A DNA stretch of 7,085 bases from Flavobacteriales bacterium (lineage in GTDB: Bacteria > Bacteroidota > Bacteroidia > NS11-12g > UBA955): positions 1 to 7,085 of the forward strand of contig CANIZU010000095.1 of assembly GCA_947472115.1 (NCBI GenBank), in the 5' to 3' direction. Below, piece after piece: positions 1-5,768 of this stretch (position 1 is its first letter; every line of letters begins with the position of its first letter). Made by a program: the position numbers and the translations under genes. Under the pieces are notes generated by a model. The model searched no databases. It saw nothing but the letters and a program-made list of their open reading frames with translations, and was not told the origin of the DNA.

Positions 1-584
1 AGTTGGTTGTAAAACTTGTCGACTTGAAATTTGTAAGCCGCGTATAATTCGTCTTGATATTCCTTTGGAATTTGTCGTACTTCCTTCCACTGTCGCATGT
101 ACTCGCGGAGCGCATTCAAACTTTGATCGTTCTCTTCTGAATCTACCAACGCTTTTATTTTGTCAAGAATGAGTTGCTTTTGCTTTAGGTTGTGCAACTT
201 TTCCTCTTCTGCGCGTTTCCGCTCGTCTTCACGTCTTTTCTTGAAAGCGGTAATGATTTGCTGAATGGATTGTTTTGTATTGTCCGCAGGAGCCACGAAA
301 TCCCTAGGATCATTTCCAGCTTCAACCCATGTTCGAATCATACCGGGTCTTTCTTGGTCTAACAGATCGTCCAGCGCATTGCGAATGGCCTGCAATTGAT
401 TGTAGGCTTTCTTCACATCGGTTGCGTGAACCAATTCCTCTGCTGCTGCGAGTAATTCTTCTTTGCTAAGGGTTGAATACTGTAATTCCAATGAAATTTC
501 CTCAGTATTGAGTTCAATCATTTGTTCGGCTACAGTTAATTGTTCCGCGTAGCTTTCAGCTGCCTTTTCTAATTCGTCTGACAT
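1..584 (-). CDS. DUF349 domain-containing protein, N-terminal part (cut by left edge)
   Basis: The visible 194 residues run from an ATG at 584-582 to the window edge without a stop, so the C-terminal part is missing. The protein is highly charged and helical, with no signal peptide or membrane segment. Residues about 1-75 are acidic and Leu/Glu rich. Residues about 105-140 form a Lys/Arg/Glu coiled coil containing FKKRREDERKRAEEEK. Residues about 135-194 resemble a DUF349 unit, with a KIKALVDSEEN start, the conserved MRQWKEVRQIPK core and an aromatic YAAYKFQVDKFYNQ end. Bacteroidota proteins of this kind usually have several DUF349 repeats over some 600 residues, so perhaps a third is seen here. 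The molecular role of DUF349 is not established and I assign none. The gene follows ribH by 27 bp on the same strand and may share its transcript. The family call is from recalled motif pattern only. Confidence 0.8.
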   Translation of the reverse strand, partial: MSDELEKAAESYAEQLTVAEQMIELNTEEISLELQYSTLSKEELLAAAEELVHATDVKKAYNQLQAIRNALDDLLDQERPGMIRTWVEAGNDPRDFVAPADNTKQSIQQIITAFKKRREDERKRAEEEKLHNLKQKQLILDKIKALVDSEENDQSLNALREYMRQWKEVRQIPKEYQDELYAAYKFQVDKFYNQ

Positions 585-611
585 GGTAAATAAGTGTTGA
601 AATAGGGTAAA

Positions 612-1103
612 TTATTGTTGATCGATAGATTCTTTCGTAAATAGCATCCACAAAGCGGCTTCCGCGGCTTCTGAACCCTTGTTGCCTAGTTTTCCACCGG
701 CACGTTCCATGGCTTGCTCTTCGGTATTGGTTGTGATAACCCCAAAGATGCAAGGTTTATTTGTCTTTAATGATAATTCACCAACGCCACGCGTCACTGA
801 TTCACACACATAATCAAAATGGGGTGTATCACCTTTGATCACACAGCCCAAAGTAATCACTGCGTCGCAGCCTTTTTCGAATAACCATTGAGCTGCAATC
901 GGCAATTCAAATGCCCCGGGTACAGTAGCCTCAATGATAGAAATCGACTGAAAAGTTTTGTGATGTGTTAAAGTTTCAACTGCTCCATTCCTCAACACGG
1001 AGGTAATATGCTGATTCCATACAGCTGTCACTACACCTATTTGGTAGTGTTTTTTGTTGTAGGAAAAAGTAGGTGAGGGAGAAGAAGAAATCGCTGTTGC
1101 CAC
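612..1103 (-). CDS. ribH: 6,7-dimethyl-8-ribityllumazine synthase
   Basis: This cytoplasmic enzyme performs the penultimate step of riboflavin synthesis. It condenses 5-amino-6-ribitylaminouracil with 3,4-dihydroxy-2-butanone 4-phosphate, usually inside a 5- or 60-subunit shell. The 163-residue product has the family hallmarks: the aromatic substrate contact in IGVVTAVWN (22-30), VPGAFELP (61-68), GCVIKGDTPHFDYV (86-99) with the likely catalytic His95, FGVITTNTEEQAMERAG (120-136) and NKGSEAA (141-147). Length fits the family, apart from a slightly long Ser/Pro-rich N-terminus. The start is GTG (1103-1101). An in-frame TGA lies 18 bases upstream and no ATG occurs before the conserved core, so GTG is the best choice. 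It begins 7 bp after the TPR gene stops, so the two are very probably co-transcribed. No other riboflavin gene and no FMN riboswitch is visible. Confidence 0.96.
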   Translation of the reverse strand: MATAISSSPSPTFSYNKKHYQIGVVTAVWNQHITSVLRNGAVETLTHHKTFQSISIIEATVPGAFELPIAAQWLFEKGCDAVITLGCVIKGDTPHFDYVCESVTRGVGELSLKTNKPCIFGVITTNTEEQAMERAGGKLGNKGSEAAEAALWMLFTKESIDQQ

Positions 1104-1110
1104 CTGCGTG

Positions 1111-1788
1111 TTATTTGTTCAATTCACCCATCAAACCCTTAAGGCGATAGATGTACTTCTCAGCGTCTTGTCCTTCTCTAGTCGTGCCATACTTGTTGTC
1201 GAGTTCTTCGTAACAAGCCAATGCAGCACTGTAGTTTTTTGACAATTCGTAGTGTACTCCGGCTTTTTGAAAGTAAATACTGGTGTATTCGTTATCGCCC
1301 AAACGAGCGGCTTTCTCATATAAACTGGCAGCTTTTTCCAATTCGCCTAAGCCACTTTTACAAGCTGCTTTTGCTGCGATGATGGAAGGACCCAACAATG
1401 CATCATTTGCACTAAATTTATCCAAATAATCTAATCCTTTTTTGTATTCAGCTTTCTTCAAATACGATAAACCTGCAACCAATGCAGCTTCTTTGCCTTT
1501 CTTAGTGAAACAATAATCATCGGCAATATCAACCGCCGAAGTGATTTTGTTCTTCTTATCGCCTTTTAAAACGATGTCGAATGAATCTGTTTTGAAGTAG
1601 TGGTACATTTTTGCAAATTTCACAGAGGCTTCTTTTTCTTGTGAAGGCATGTAAAAGTTGAACCAATATATCATTCCACCTACAATCGCCAAGGTCGCAA
1701 AACCCACGATTTGAACATGTTTCTTATTCACTTCGTAGAAGTTTTTTATTCTGGCTTGTAGTAGTTGATAGCTTTCTTTGATGTTCAT
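1111..1788 (-). CDS. Membrane-anchored tetratricopeptide-repeat-like protein
   Basis: The 225-residue protein starts with a short basic segment (RIKNFYEVNKKH), followed by one hydrophobic helix at about residues 26-46 (VQIVGFATLAIVGGMIYW). That suggests an N-terminal anchor with the rest outside the cytoplasm, much like YfgM-type proteins. Residues about 95-225 are paired amphipathic helices with TPR spacing and Ala/Gly/Tyr signatures, such as AGLSYLKKAEYKKGLDYLDK, EKAASLYEKAARLGD and YSAALACYEELDNKYG. That makes three to four degenerate repeats. Such proteins usually scaffold protein-protein contacts; the partner cannot be told from sequence. It lies 39 bp after pdhA and 7 bp before ribH. 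From memory, a TPR protein beside ribH is a recurrent arrangement in Bacteroidota, which would make this a clade-wide neighbour rather than a riboflavin enzyme. The ATG start at 1788 gives a natural N-terminus. Confidence 0.82.
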   Translation of the reverse strand: MNIKESYQLLQARIKNFYEVNKKHVQIVGFATLAIVGGMIYWFNFYMPSQEKEASVKFAKMYHYFKTDSFDIVLKGDKKNKITSAVDIADDYCFTKKGKEAALVAGLSYLKKAEYKKGLDYLDKFSANDALLGPSIIAAKAACKSGLGELEKAASLYEKAARLGDNEYTSIYFQKAGVHYELSKNYSAALACYEELDNKYGTTREGQDAEKYIYRLKGLMGELNK

Positions 1789-1806
1789 AATAGTTAAAAG
1801 AGGGCG

Positions 1807-1814
1807 CGAATATA
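1807..1814 (-). promoter_or_regulatory. Possible -7 promoter element ahead of the TPR-ribH genes
   Basis: On the minus strand the 39-bp gap after pdhA contains TATATTCG, seven of eight positions matching TAnnTTTG (the Bacteroidota -7 element), with C for T at position 7. It ends 18 bases before the TPR start codon, a sensible leader length. I see no TTTG at the expected -33 position, which would fall inside pdhA. It is therefore a weak candidate; the genes may instead be read through from pdhA. Confidence 0.25.
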
Positions 1815-1827
1815 AGAAATTAAAATT

Positions 1828-2814
1828 TTAGTCGGTAATATATGGGTAATCGTTTTCGATATATACATCGGTAAACAGTTCAGAGGCATCGGGATAATCA
1901 GAGTTCTCTGCAAATTCCACACTCGCATTCACAAGAGTCATGATGTCATCTTCCAACGCATCCAATTCTTTCTCCGAAGCAAACTTCTTTTTTAAGATGG
2001 TCTCTTTGGTTGTTTCCAATGGATCCTTGGTTTTGTAATCTGCCACTTCTTCTTTCGTACGATAACTAGCAGGGTCACTCATACTATGTCCGCGATAGCG
2101 ATACGTTTTAATTTCAAGAAAAACGGGACCTTTTCCGGTACGTGCATGCTCACAGGCATCCGCAATGGCTTCATGCACAGTTTCACATTTCATTCCATCT
2201 ACCTGGAAACTTGGCATATCGAAACCCAAACCGATTTTATAAATATCCAACAAGTTTGTAGTCCGTTCAACGCTCGTTCCCATCGCATATTGGTTGTTCT
2301 CACAGATGAATACTGCTGGTAACTTCCATAACATTGCCATGTTGAATGCTTCATGCAATGCGCCCTGACGGGCTGCACCATCACCAAAGAATGTCAAGCT
2401 GACATTCCCCGTGTTGTTATATTGTTCAGCAAATGCCAAGCCGGCACCCATTGGGATTTGCGCCCCAACAATACCATGTCCGCCTACAAAATTGTGCTCC
2501 TTTGAGAACATATGCATACTTCCACCTTTACCGCCAGTACAGCCTGTCTCTTTTCCAAATAACTCAGCCATTACCGCATTTGCAGAAACGCCCATCGCCA
2601 AAGCGTGGCCGTGATCACGATAGGCAGTAATTACTTTGTCGCCTTTTTTGATGGCCGACATCATACCCGCCGTGATGGCTTCCTGACCTATATATAAATG
2701 ACAAAAACCTTTGATTTTTTGCTGTCCATACAATTGCGCAGCTTTCTCTTCGAAACGACGTTGCAATAGGATGCTTCTGTACCACTCGAGGTATACTTTT
2801 TTACTGAATTTCAT
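1828..2814 (-). CDS. pdhA: Pyruvate dehydrogenase E1 component, alpha subunit
   Basis: This is the thiamine-diphosphate-binding half of the alpha2beta2 E1 enzyme, which decarboxylates pyruvate and passes the acetyl group to the lipoyl E2 subunit of the cytoplasmic PDH complex. The 328-residue length is typical. Visible signatures are HLYIGQEA (39-46), YRDHGHALAMG (65-75), the GGKGGSMHMF loop (94-103), and the ThDP/Mg site beginning GDGAARQGA (144-152) and closing with ENNQYAMGT (172-180). The loop YRGHSMSDP (240-248) is the one phosphorylated in mitochondrial E1 alpha, with Ser244 matching the mammalian site 1; bacterial regulation there is not implied. The pattern fits pyruvate better than branched-chain 2-oxoacids, but specificity is inferred. 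Neither pdhB (E1 beta) nor pdhC (E2) lies next to it, so the rest of the complex must be elsewhere. It sits 84 bp after the regulator gene on the same strand. Confidence 0.95.
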   Translation of the reverse strand: MKFSKKVYLEWYRSILLQRRFEEKAAQLYGQQKIKGFCHLYIGQEAITAGMMSAIKKGDKVITAYRDHGHALAMGVSANAVMAELFGKETGCTGGKGGSMHMFSKEHNFVGGHGIVGAQIPMGAGLAFAEQYNNTGNVSLTFFGDGAARQGALHEAFNMAMLWKLPAVFICENNQYAMGTSVERTTNLLDIYKIGLGFDMPSFQVDGMKCETVHEAIADACEHARTGKGPVFLEIKTYRYRGHSMSDPASYRTKEEVADYKTKDPLETTKETILKKKFASEKELDALEDDIMTLVNASVEFAENSDYPDASELFTDVYIENDYPYITD

Positions 2815-2835
2815 TTACGCTGAATAAAGTGTTCG

Positions 2836-2843
2836 CGAAAATA
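2836..2843 (-). promoter_or_regulatory. Possible -7 promoter element for pdhA
   Basis: The minus strand reads TATTTTCG here, 21 bases before the pdhA ATG. It matches TAnnTTTG except for C at position 7, the same variant as ahead of the TPR gene. A TTTG lies upstream (2859-2856), but only 12 bases away rather than about 19, so the -33 partner is not convincing. If real, pdhA has its own promoter independent of the regulator gene. Confidence 0.27.
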
Positions 2844-2862
2844 AAACAATCCATTCAAACTG

Positions 2863-2879
2863 AGGCATTCTCGATGCCT
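2863..2879. repeat. Short inverted repeat between regulator gene and pdhA
   Basis: AGGCAT and ATGCCT flank a 5-base TCTCG loop, giving a 6-bp perfect stem 19 bases past the regulator stop codon. It lies where a terminator for that gene would be expected. On the minus strand it is followed by CAGTTTGAATGG, which lacks a T-run, so it is at best a weak or Rho-assisted terminator, an RNA-stabilising hairpin, or a protein site. Confidence 0.35.
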
Positions 2880-2898
2880 AAATTCATGAAAGAAACGA

Positions 2899-3717
2899 TT
2901 ATATCTTTTCCTCGATGTTCTTTACCTTGTCTTTGATCAACCCAATTTCTCGCTGAATCATTCGAATTGCAGGGCCAATATCGTCTGATTCCGTTGCTTT
3001 GGGCTCCTCGAATTTTGGATTGATATAGTTGACAAATTTCCAAACCTCCAATATTTCACTCACTTTAACTGTATAAGGAGCATATCCGGGATTTGTACTG
3101 CATAACAAAAATGTACCTTCCTCTTCTACGCGATTGTATAACACCTTGAATACGATGCCATCGTCCTGTGTAACAACGATATAAGGATGTCCATTTCTTA
3201 CCATATTCCAATCTTGAACATATTCCCCGGTAACAAATGCGCCATCGGATACCGGTGGCATACTATCTCCGGAAATGGGAAAGCTCCTGTATTTGCGGTT
3301 GGCAGATAAAAATGGCAAATTGAAAGCAGGCAAGGTTTTGATGTAATCTGGATCGGCATACCCCGTGGCATAACCCGCCTTGGCTTTCACCGGAACCAAT
3401 TCGATATTTTCTTCGTTGTCCGAATTAACCGTTGTGGCCAAAACACGCAATCGGGTGCCCGATAAATCTAAGTCGAACCCTTTCTCCAATTGTGAAAGTT
3501 GCATTTCACCAACCAAGTTTAAATCGATGCGTATCAATTTGTCGATGTTGATTTGAAAAAACTCCGACAATCGAATCAAAATTTGAATGCCAGGCTCGGC
3601 AACGCCGTTTTCATAGCTATTGTATGCAGAACGCGTGAGTAATAGGCTCTTGGCGACATCTTCCTGACTCCGTTTGCGGCGTTTGCGTAATAATTTGAGG
3701 TTTTCCTTGAGATACAT
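2899..3717 (-). CDS. LexA/CI-like transcriptional regulator: XRE helix-turn-helix plus S24 peptidase domain
   Basis: The 272-residue cytoplasmic protein is probably an autoregulated repressor. Residues about 4-61 form a XRE/Cro-type helix-turn-helix (LKLLRKRRKRSQEDVAKSL, then LTRSAYNSYENGVAEP). Residues about 105-232 form an S24/LexA-CI C-terminal domain. The nucleophile region is FPISGDSMPPVSDG, with Ser152, and the general-base Lys191 sits in GIVFKVLYN, so the Ser/Lys dyad is intact. An Ala114-Gly115 pair in KAKAGYATGY lies where LexA/CI proteins self-cleave, so cleavage is possible but not shown. The last 25 residues are a predicted coiled coil (IRMIQREIGLIKDKVKNIEEKI). I chose ATG at 3717-3715; a TTG 18 bases upstream is in frame but would add residues (MSIFLT) before the typical MYLKENLKLLR start. 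It is transcribed away from the EVE-pyr operon, and its upstream region carries repeated TTGTCAA sites. The inducing signal is unknown. Confidence 0.9.
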   Translation of the reverse strand: MYLKENLKLLRKRRKRSQEDVAKSLLLTRSAYNSYENGVAEPGIQILIRLSEFFQINIDKLIRIDLNLVGEMQLSQLEKGFDLDLSGTRLRVLATTVNSDNEENIELVPVKAKAGYATGYADPDYIKTLPAFNLPFLSANRKYRSFPISGDSMPPVSDGAFVTGEYVQDWNMVRNGHPYIVVTQDDGIVFKVLYNRVEEEGTFLLCSTNPGYAPYTVKVSEILEVWKFVNYINPKFEEPKATESDDIGPAIRMIQREIGLIKDKVKNIEEKI

Positions 3718-3727
3718 TGTTAAAAAA

Positions 3728-3829
3728 ATTGACAACTTTGTGCTTGGTAAATGAACAACATAAAATTGATATTGTCAAGTTTATCCAACTTTTTTTGTCA
3801 ATATTTTCATCAGCAACAGAATTGTCAAT
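3728..3829. promoter_or_regulatory. Cluster of four TTGTCAA/TTGACAA operator-like sites
   Basis: The 7-mer TTGTCAA or its complement occurs four times in 102 bp: 3729-3735 (as TTGACAA), 3772-3778, 3795-3801 and 3822-3828. Three copies share one orientation, with starts 23 and 27 bp apart; the copy nearest the regulator start codon is inverted. The last copy is extended to ATTGTCAAT, a near-perfect 9-bp palindrome. By contrast I found only three scattered copies in the coding remainder of the window (about 160, 1239 and 3029). Placement directly ahead of an XRE/S24 repressor gene suggests its operator, with the innermost copy 11 bases before the ATG. Binding is inferred. Confidence 0.55.
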
Positions 3830-3849
3830 AAATTGGTGATTCTATCTGT

Positions 3850-3866
3850 GTCCGAATTGTTTGGAC
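3850..3866. repeat. 17-bp imperfect inverted repeat overlapping the -33 element
   Basis: GTCCGAA and TTTGGAC flank TTG; the arms pair at six of seven positions, with a G-T wobble at the seventh. The right arm contains the TTTG proposed as the -33 element for the EVE-pyr operon, so a protein bound here could block RNA polymerase. It differs in sequence from the TTGTCAA sites, so it may serve another regulator or be chance. Confidence 0.35.
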
Positions 3867-3890
3867 TTTGTACAAATTGATATTATTTTG
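3860..3890 (+). promoter_or_regulatory. Candidate Bacteroidota promoter for the EVE-pyrR-pyrB-asparaginase operon
   Basis: TTTG at 3860-3863 is followed by exactly 19 bases and then TTATTTTG at 3883-3890. This matches the Bacteroidota primary sigma pattern TTTG-N19-TAnnTTTG with one mismatch (T for A at position 2 of the -7 box). The box ends 5 bases before the ATG at 3896, so transcription would begin at or just before the start codon, giving a leaderless or nearly leaderless mRNA. The match is by eye only. Confidence 0.45.
3867..3876. repeat. Perfect 10-bp palindrome TTTGTACAAA
   Basis: The sequence is its own reverse complement and lies between the proposed -33 and -7 elements of the plus-strand promoter, a classic place for a repressor dimer to sit. 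Flanking bases do not extend the symmetry. It is short enough to arise by chance in AT-rich DNA. Confidence 0.3.
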
Positions 3891-3895
3891 CCTGT

Positions 3896-4309
3896 ATGAA
3901 CTTTTGGTTAATCAAATCTGAGCCCTTCAAATACAGTTGGGACAAGTTCATGAAAGACGGACATACGTTTTGGGATGGTGTCCGTAATTATCAGGCCAGG
4001 AATAATCTTAAAGGCATGGAATTGGGTGATTTGTGTTTGTTCTATCATAGCAATGAAGGCAAAGAGGTAGTAGGGGTGGCGGAAGTCGTTAAAACCCATT
4101 ACCAAGATCCTACAACCACCGAAACTGCTTGGGTTGTGGTAGACGTCAAACCCGTACATCCCCTCAAAAATCCTGTGTCGTTGTCTGTTTTAAAATCAGA
4201 TCCAAGGCTTTCAAACATCGGATTAATTAAGCAACCAAGATTATCTGTCATCGCAATCACCAAAGAAGAGTTTGAAACCGTAATTTTGTTATCCAATGAG
4301 TCAGCCTAA
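3896..4309 (+). CDS. EVE domain-containing protein (THYN1-like)
   Basis: The 137-residue protein is a single EVE domain, a PUA/YTH-related fold with an aromatic pocket; family members are proposed to bind modified bases in DNA or RNA. The start MNFWLIKSEP is the standard EVE N-terminus, so the ATG is secure despite the tiny leader. Further hallmarks are WDGVRNYQARN (26-36, W at 26), GDLCLFYHSN (44-53), VVGVAEVVK (58-66) and LIKQPRLSV (110-118). No partner domain such as a nuclease or AAA+ ATPase is fused, and none lies nearby, unlike the EVE proteins found in defence loci. It is the first gene of the compact plus-strand operon and overlaps pyrR by 14 bp, so the two are co-transcribed and probably translationally coupled. 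Its substrate, and why it travels with pyrimidine genes, cannot be told from sequence. Confidence 0.93.
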   Translation: MNFWLIKSEPFKYSWDKFMKDGHTFWDGVRNYQARNNLKGMELGDLCLFYHSNEGKEVVGVAEVVKTHYQDPTTTETAWVVVDVKPVHPLKNPVSLSVLKSDPRLSNIGLIKQPRLSVIAITKEEFETVILLSNESA

Positions 4310-4838
4310 ATTGCTCATCAGCCAAAACAAATTAAACCTCATAATTAAAAGGTTTGCGTTGCAGTTGATAGAATTACATGGTGATTTTTCTAACACCGCC
4401 ATCATCGGTTTACAGCCGAGGGGAATACAATTGTCGAAGCGATTGGTTGAAGCAATCACCGAACTTCAACCCGAAACCAACTTAAAATATGGCGAACTCG
4501 ACCATACCTTTTTTAGAGACGATATCGGGCGGGGAGAAATCTTTATGCCCAAAAAATCGAATATCAATTTCTCAACAGAAAATCTCAATATCATTTTGGT
4601 TGATGATGTCTTATATACCGGTAGAAGCGTTCGCGCATCGATCGATGCATTGATGAGTTTTGGCAGGCCCAAGCAAGTGGAATTGATGGTTTTGGTAGAT
4701 CGACGTTTTCAGCGTGAATTGCCAATTTCTCCAAATTACACTGGGGTAGTGGTAGATTCTAGAAGTACCGGAGAACATGTAAAAGTGGATTGGTCGTTGG
4801 ATCATCCTCAAGTGTGGCTTTTAAGCAGTAAGGAATGA
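4296..4838 (+). CDS. pyrR: PyrR: pyrimidine operon regulator / uracil phosphoribosyltransferase
   Basis: PyrR proteins bind UMP and pyr mRNA to promote attenuation in Gram-positive bacteria, and many also convert uracil plus PRPP to UMP. The 180-residue length is typical. Visible motifs are IIGLQPRG (36-43), the flexible-loop region LDHTFFRDDI (68-77), the PRPP-binding motif IILVDDVLYTGRSVRA (99-114), and LVDRRFQRELPI (133-144), which separates PyrR from plain phosphoribosyltransferases. It starts inside the EVE gene (14-bp overlap) and ends in an ATGA overlap with pyrB. The pairing with pyrB supports a pyrimidine role. I see no leader with a PyrR-binding hairpin and terminator/antiterminator in this operon, because the first gene begins almost at the presumed transcript start. 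Here it may act mainly as the enzyme, or on RNA elsewhere. Confidence 0.93.
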   Translation: MSQPKLLISQNKLNLIIKRFALQLIELHGDFSNTAIIGLQPRGIQLSKRLVEAITELQPETNLKYGELDHTFFRDDIGRGEIFMPKKSNINFSTENLNIILVDDVLYTGRSVRASIDALMSFGRPKQVELMVLVDRRFQRELPISPNYTGVVVDSRSTGEHVKVDWSLDHPQVWLLSSKE

Positions 4839-5764
4839 CATCGAACACACCCATCAAACACCTACTAGGAATTAAGGGATTAAGCGCATCCCATATCCAA
4901 ACGATTTTTGAAACGGCCGATAATTTTAAAGAGTTGCTCAACGGACCGGTAAAGAAAACGCCGGCTTTGCGCGATATTACCATTGCCAATTTGTTTTTTG
5001 AAAATTCTACAAGGACAAGGGTTTCGTTTGAGTTAGCCGAAAAGCGATTGGGCGCCGATACCATTAATTTCTCCAGCTCATCGTCGAGCGTGAAAAAAGG
5101 TGAAACCTTAATCGATACGGTTAACAATATCCTCAGTATGAAAGTGGATATGGTCGTTATGCGACATCCAGCCCCAGGAGCATGCGTGTTTTTATCCAAA
5201 CACATTGATGCGCAAATTATCAATGCGGGCGACGGAACCCATGAACACCCAACACAGGCTTTGTTAGACGCATTCTCGATCCGCGAAAGATTGGGCGATG
5301 TAGCGGGTAAAAAAGTGGTAATCGTCGGTGATATTTTGCATTCCCGCGTGGCACTGAGTAATATTTATAGCCTACAATTATTGGGCGCAGAGGTCATGGT
5401 TTGTGGCCCGGCGACGTTAATTCCTAAGCATATTTCACATCTAGGAGTTACGGTATCACACAATCTAGAAGAGGCGCTGAACTGGTGTGATGTAGCAAAT
5501 ATGTTGCGCATTCAGTTGGAACGACAAGACCAGAGGTATTTTCCTTCCCTGAAGGAATATTCAAATTTATACGGATTAACACTAGACAAATTGAACCGAT
5601 TGGATAAAGAAATCTGCATCATGCACCCAGGTCCAATCAATAGAGGGGTAGAGATTAGTAGCGATGTGGCCGATTCCAAACACAGTATGATCCTTCAGCA
5701 GGTAGAAAATGGAGTAGCGGTGAGAATGGCTGTATTATTTTTATTGGGTCAACAGAGATTATAA
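4835..5764 (+). CDS. pyrB: Aspartate carbamoyltransferase, catalytic subunit
   Basis: The enzyme joins carbamoyl phosphate and L-aspartate to give carbamoyl aspartate, the committed step of pyrimidine synthesis. The 309-residue protein has every key segment. FFENSTRTRVSFE (54-66) binds carbamoyl phosphate, SSSSSVKKGET (81-91) is the 80s loop with its Lys, RHPAPGA (110-116) and HPTQALLD (138-145) follow, GDILHSRV (165-172) opens the aspartate domain, and MLRIQLER (223-230) and MHPGPINRGVEI (263-274) complete the site. No pyrI regulatory subunit is adjacent, so it resembles the unregulated trimer known from Bacillus, with control left to gene expression. The start overlaps the pyrR stop as ATGA, indicating translational coupling. 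The asparaginase gene begins 4 bp after its stop, which suggests a shared transcript and a local aspartate supply. Confidence 0.97.
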   Translation: MTSNTPIKHLLGIKGLSASHIQTIFETADNFKELLNGPVKKTPALRDITIANLFFENSTRTRVSFELAEKRLGADTINFSSSSSSVKKGETLIDTVNNILSMKVDMVVMRHPAPGACVFLSKHIDAQIINAGDGTHEHPTQALLDAFSIRERLGDVAGKKVVIVGDILHSRVALSNIYSLQLLGAEVMVCGPATLIPKHISHLGVTVSHNLEEALNWCDVANMLRIQLERQDQRYFPSLKEYSNLYGLTLDKLNRLDKEICIMHPGPINRGVEISSDVADSKHSMILQQVENGVAVRMAVLFLLGQQRL

Positions 5765-5768
5765 CAAA

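Noticed and set aside
2086..2630. Plus-strand open frames opposite pdhA
   Set aside because: The pdhA motifs on the other strand cover this stretch continuously, and the products are composed like reverse-strand shadows.
2899..3717. S24/XRE regulator as a prophage CI repressor
   Set aside because: No integrase, Cro, phage structural gene or attachment repeat is visible; its neighbours are core metabolic genes.
3718..3735. Extension of the XRE/S24 regulator to a TTG start at 3735 (adding MSIFLT)
   Set aside because: The added residues are not typical of the family, the ATG at 3717 gives the standard N-terminus, and the extension would run through an operator-like TTGACAA site.
3728..3778. 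TTGACA sequences as E. coli-type -35 promoter boxes
   Set aside because: The organism looks like Bacteroidota, whose main sigma factor uses TTTG/TAnnTTTG. No matching TATAAT lies 17 bp away, and the repetition suggests operator sites instead.
3896..4309. EVE gene as part of an anti-phage defence system
   Set aside because: No nuclease, AAA+ ATPase or toxin domain is fused or adjacent; the neighbours are housekeeping pyrimidine and asparagine genes.
4759..5223. A 154-codon open frame antisense to pyrB
   Set aside because: It lies wholly opposite a well-conserved pyrB/pyrR segment and shows no recognisable motif.
5520..5540. CCAGAGG inside pyrB, resembling part of a PyrR-binding loop
   Set aside because: It is a short match inside coding sequence, without the surrounding conserved hairpin or a following terminator.
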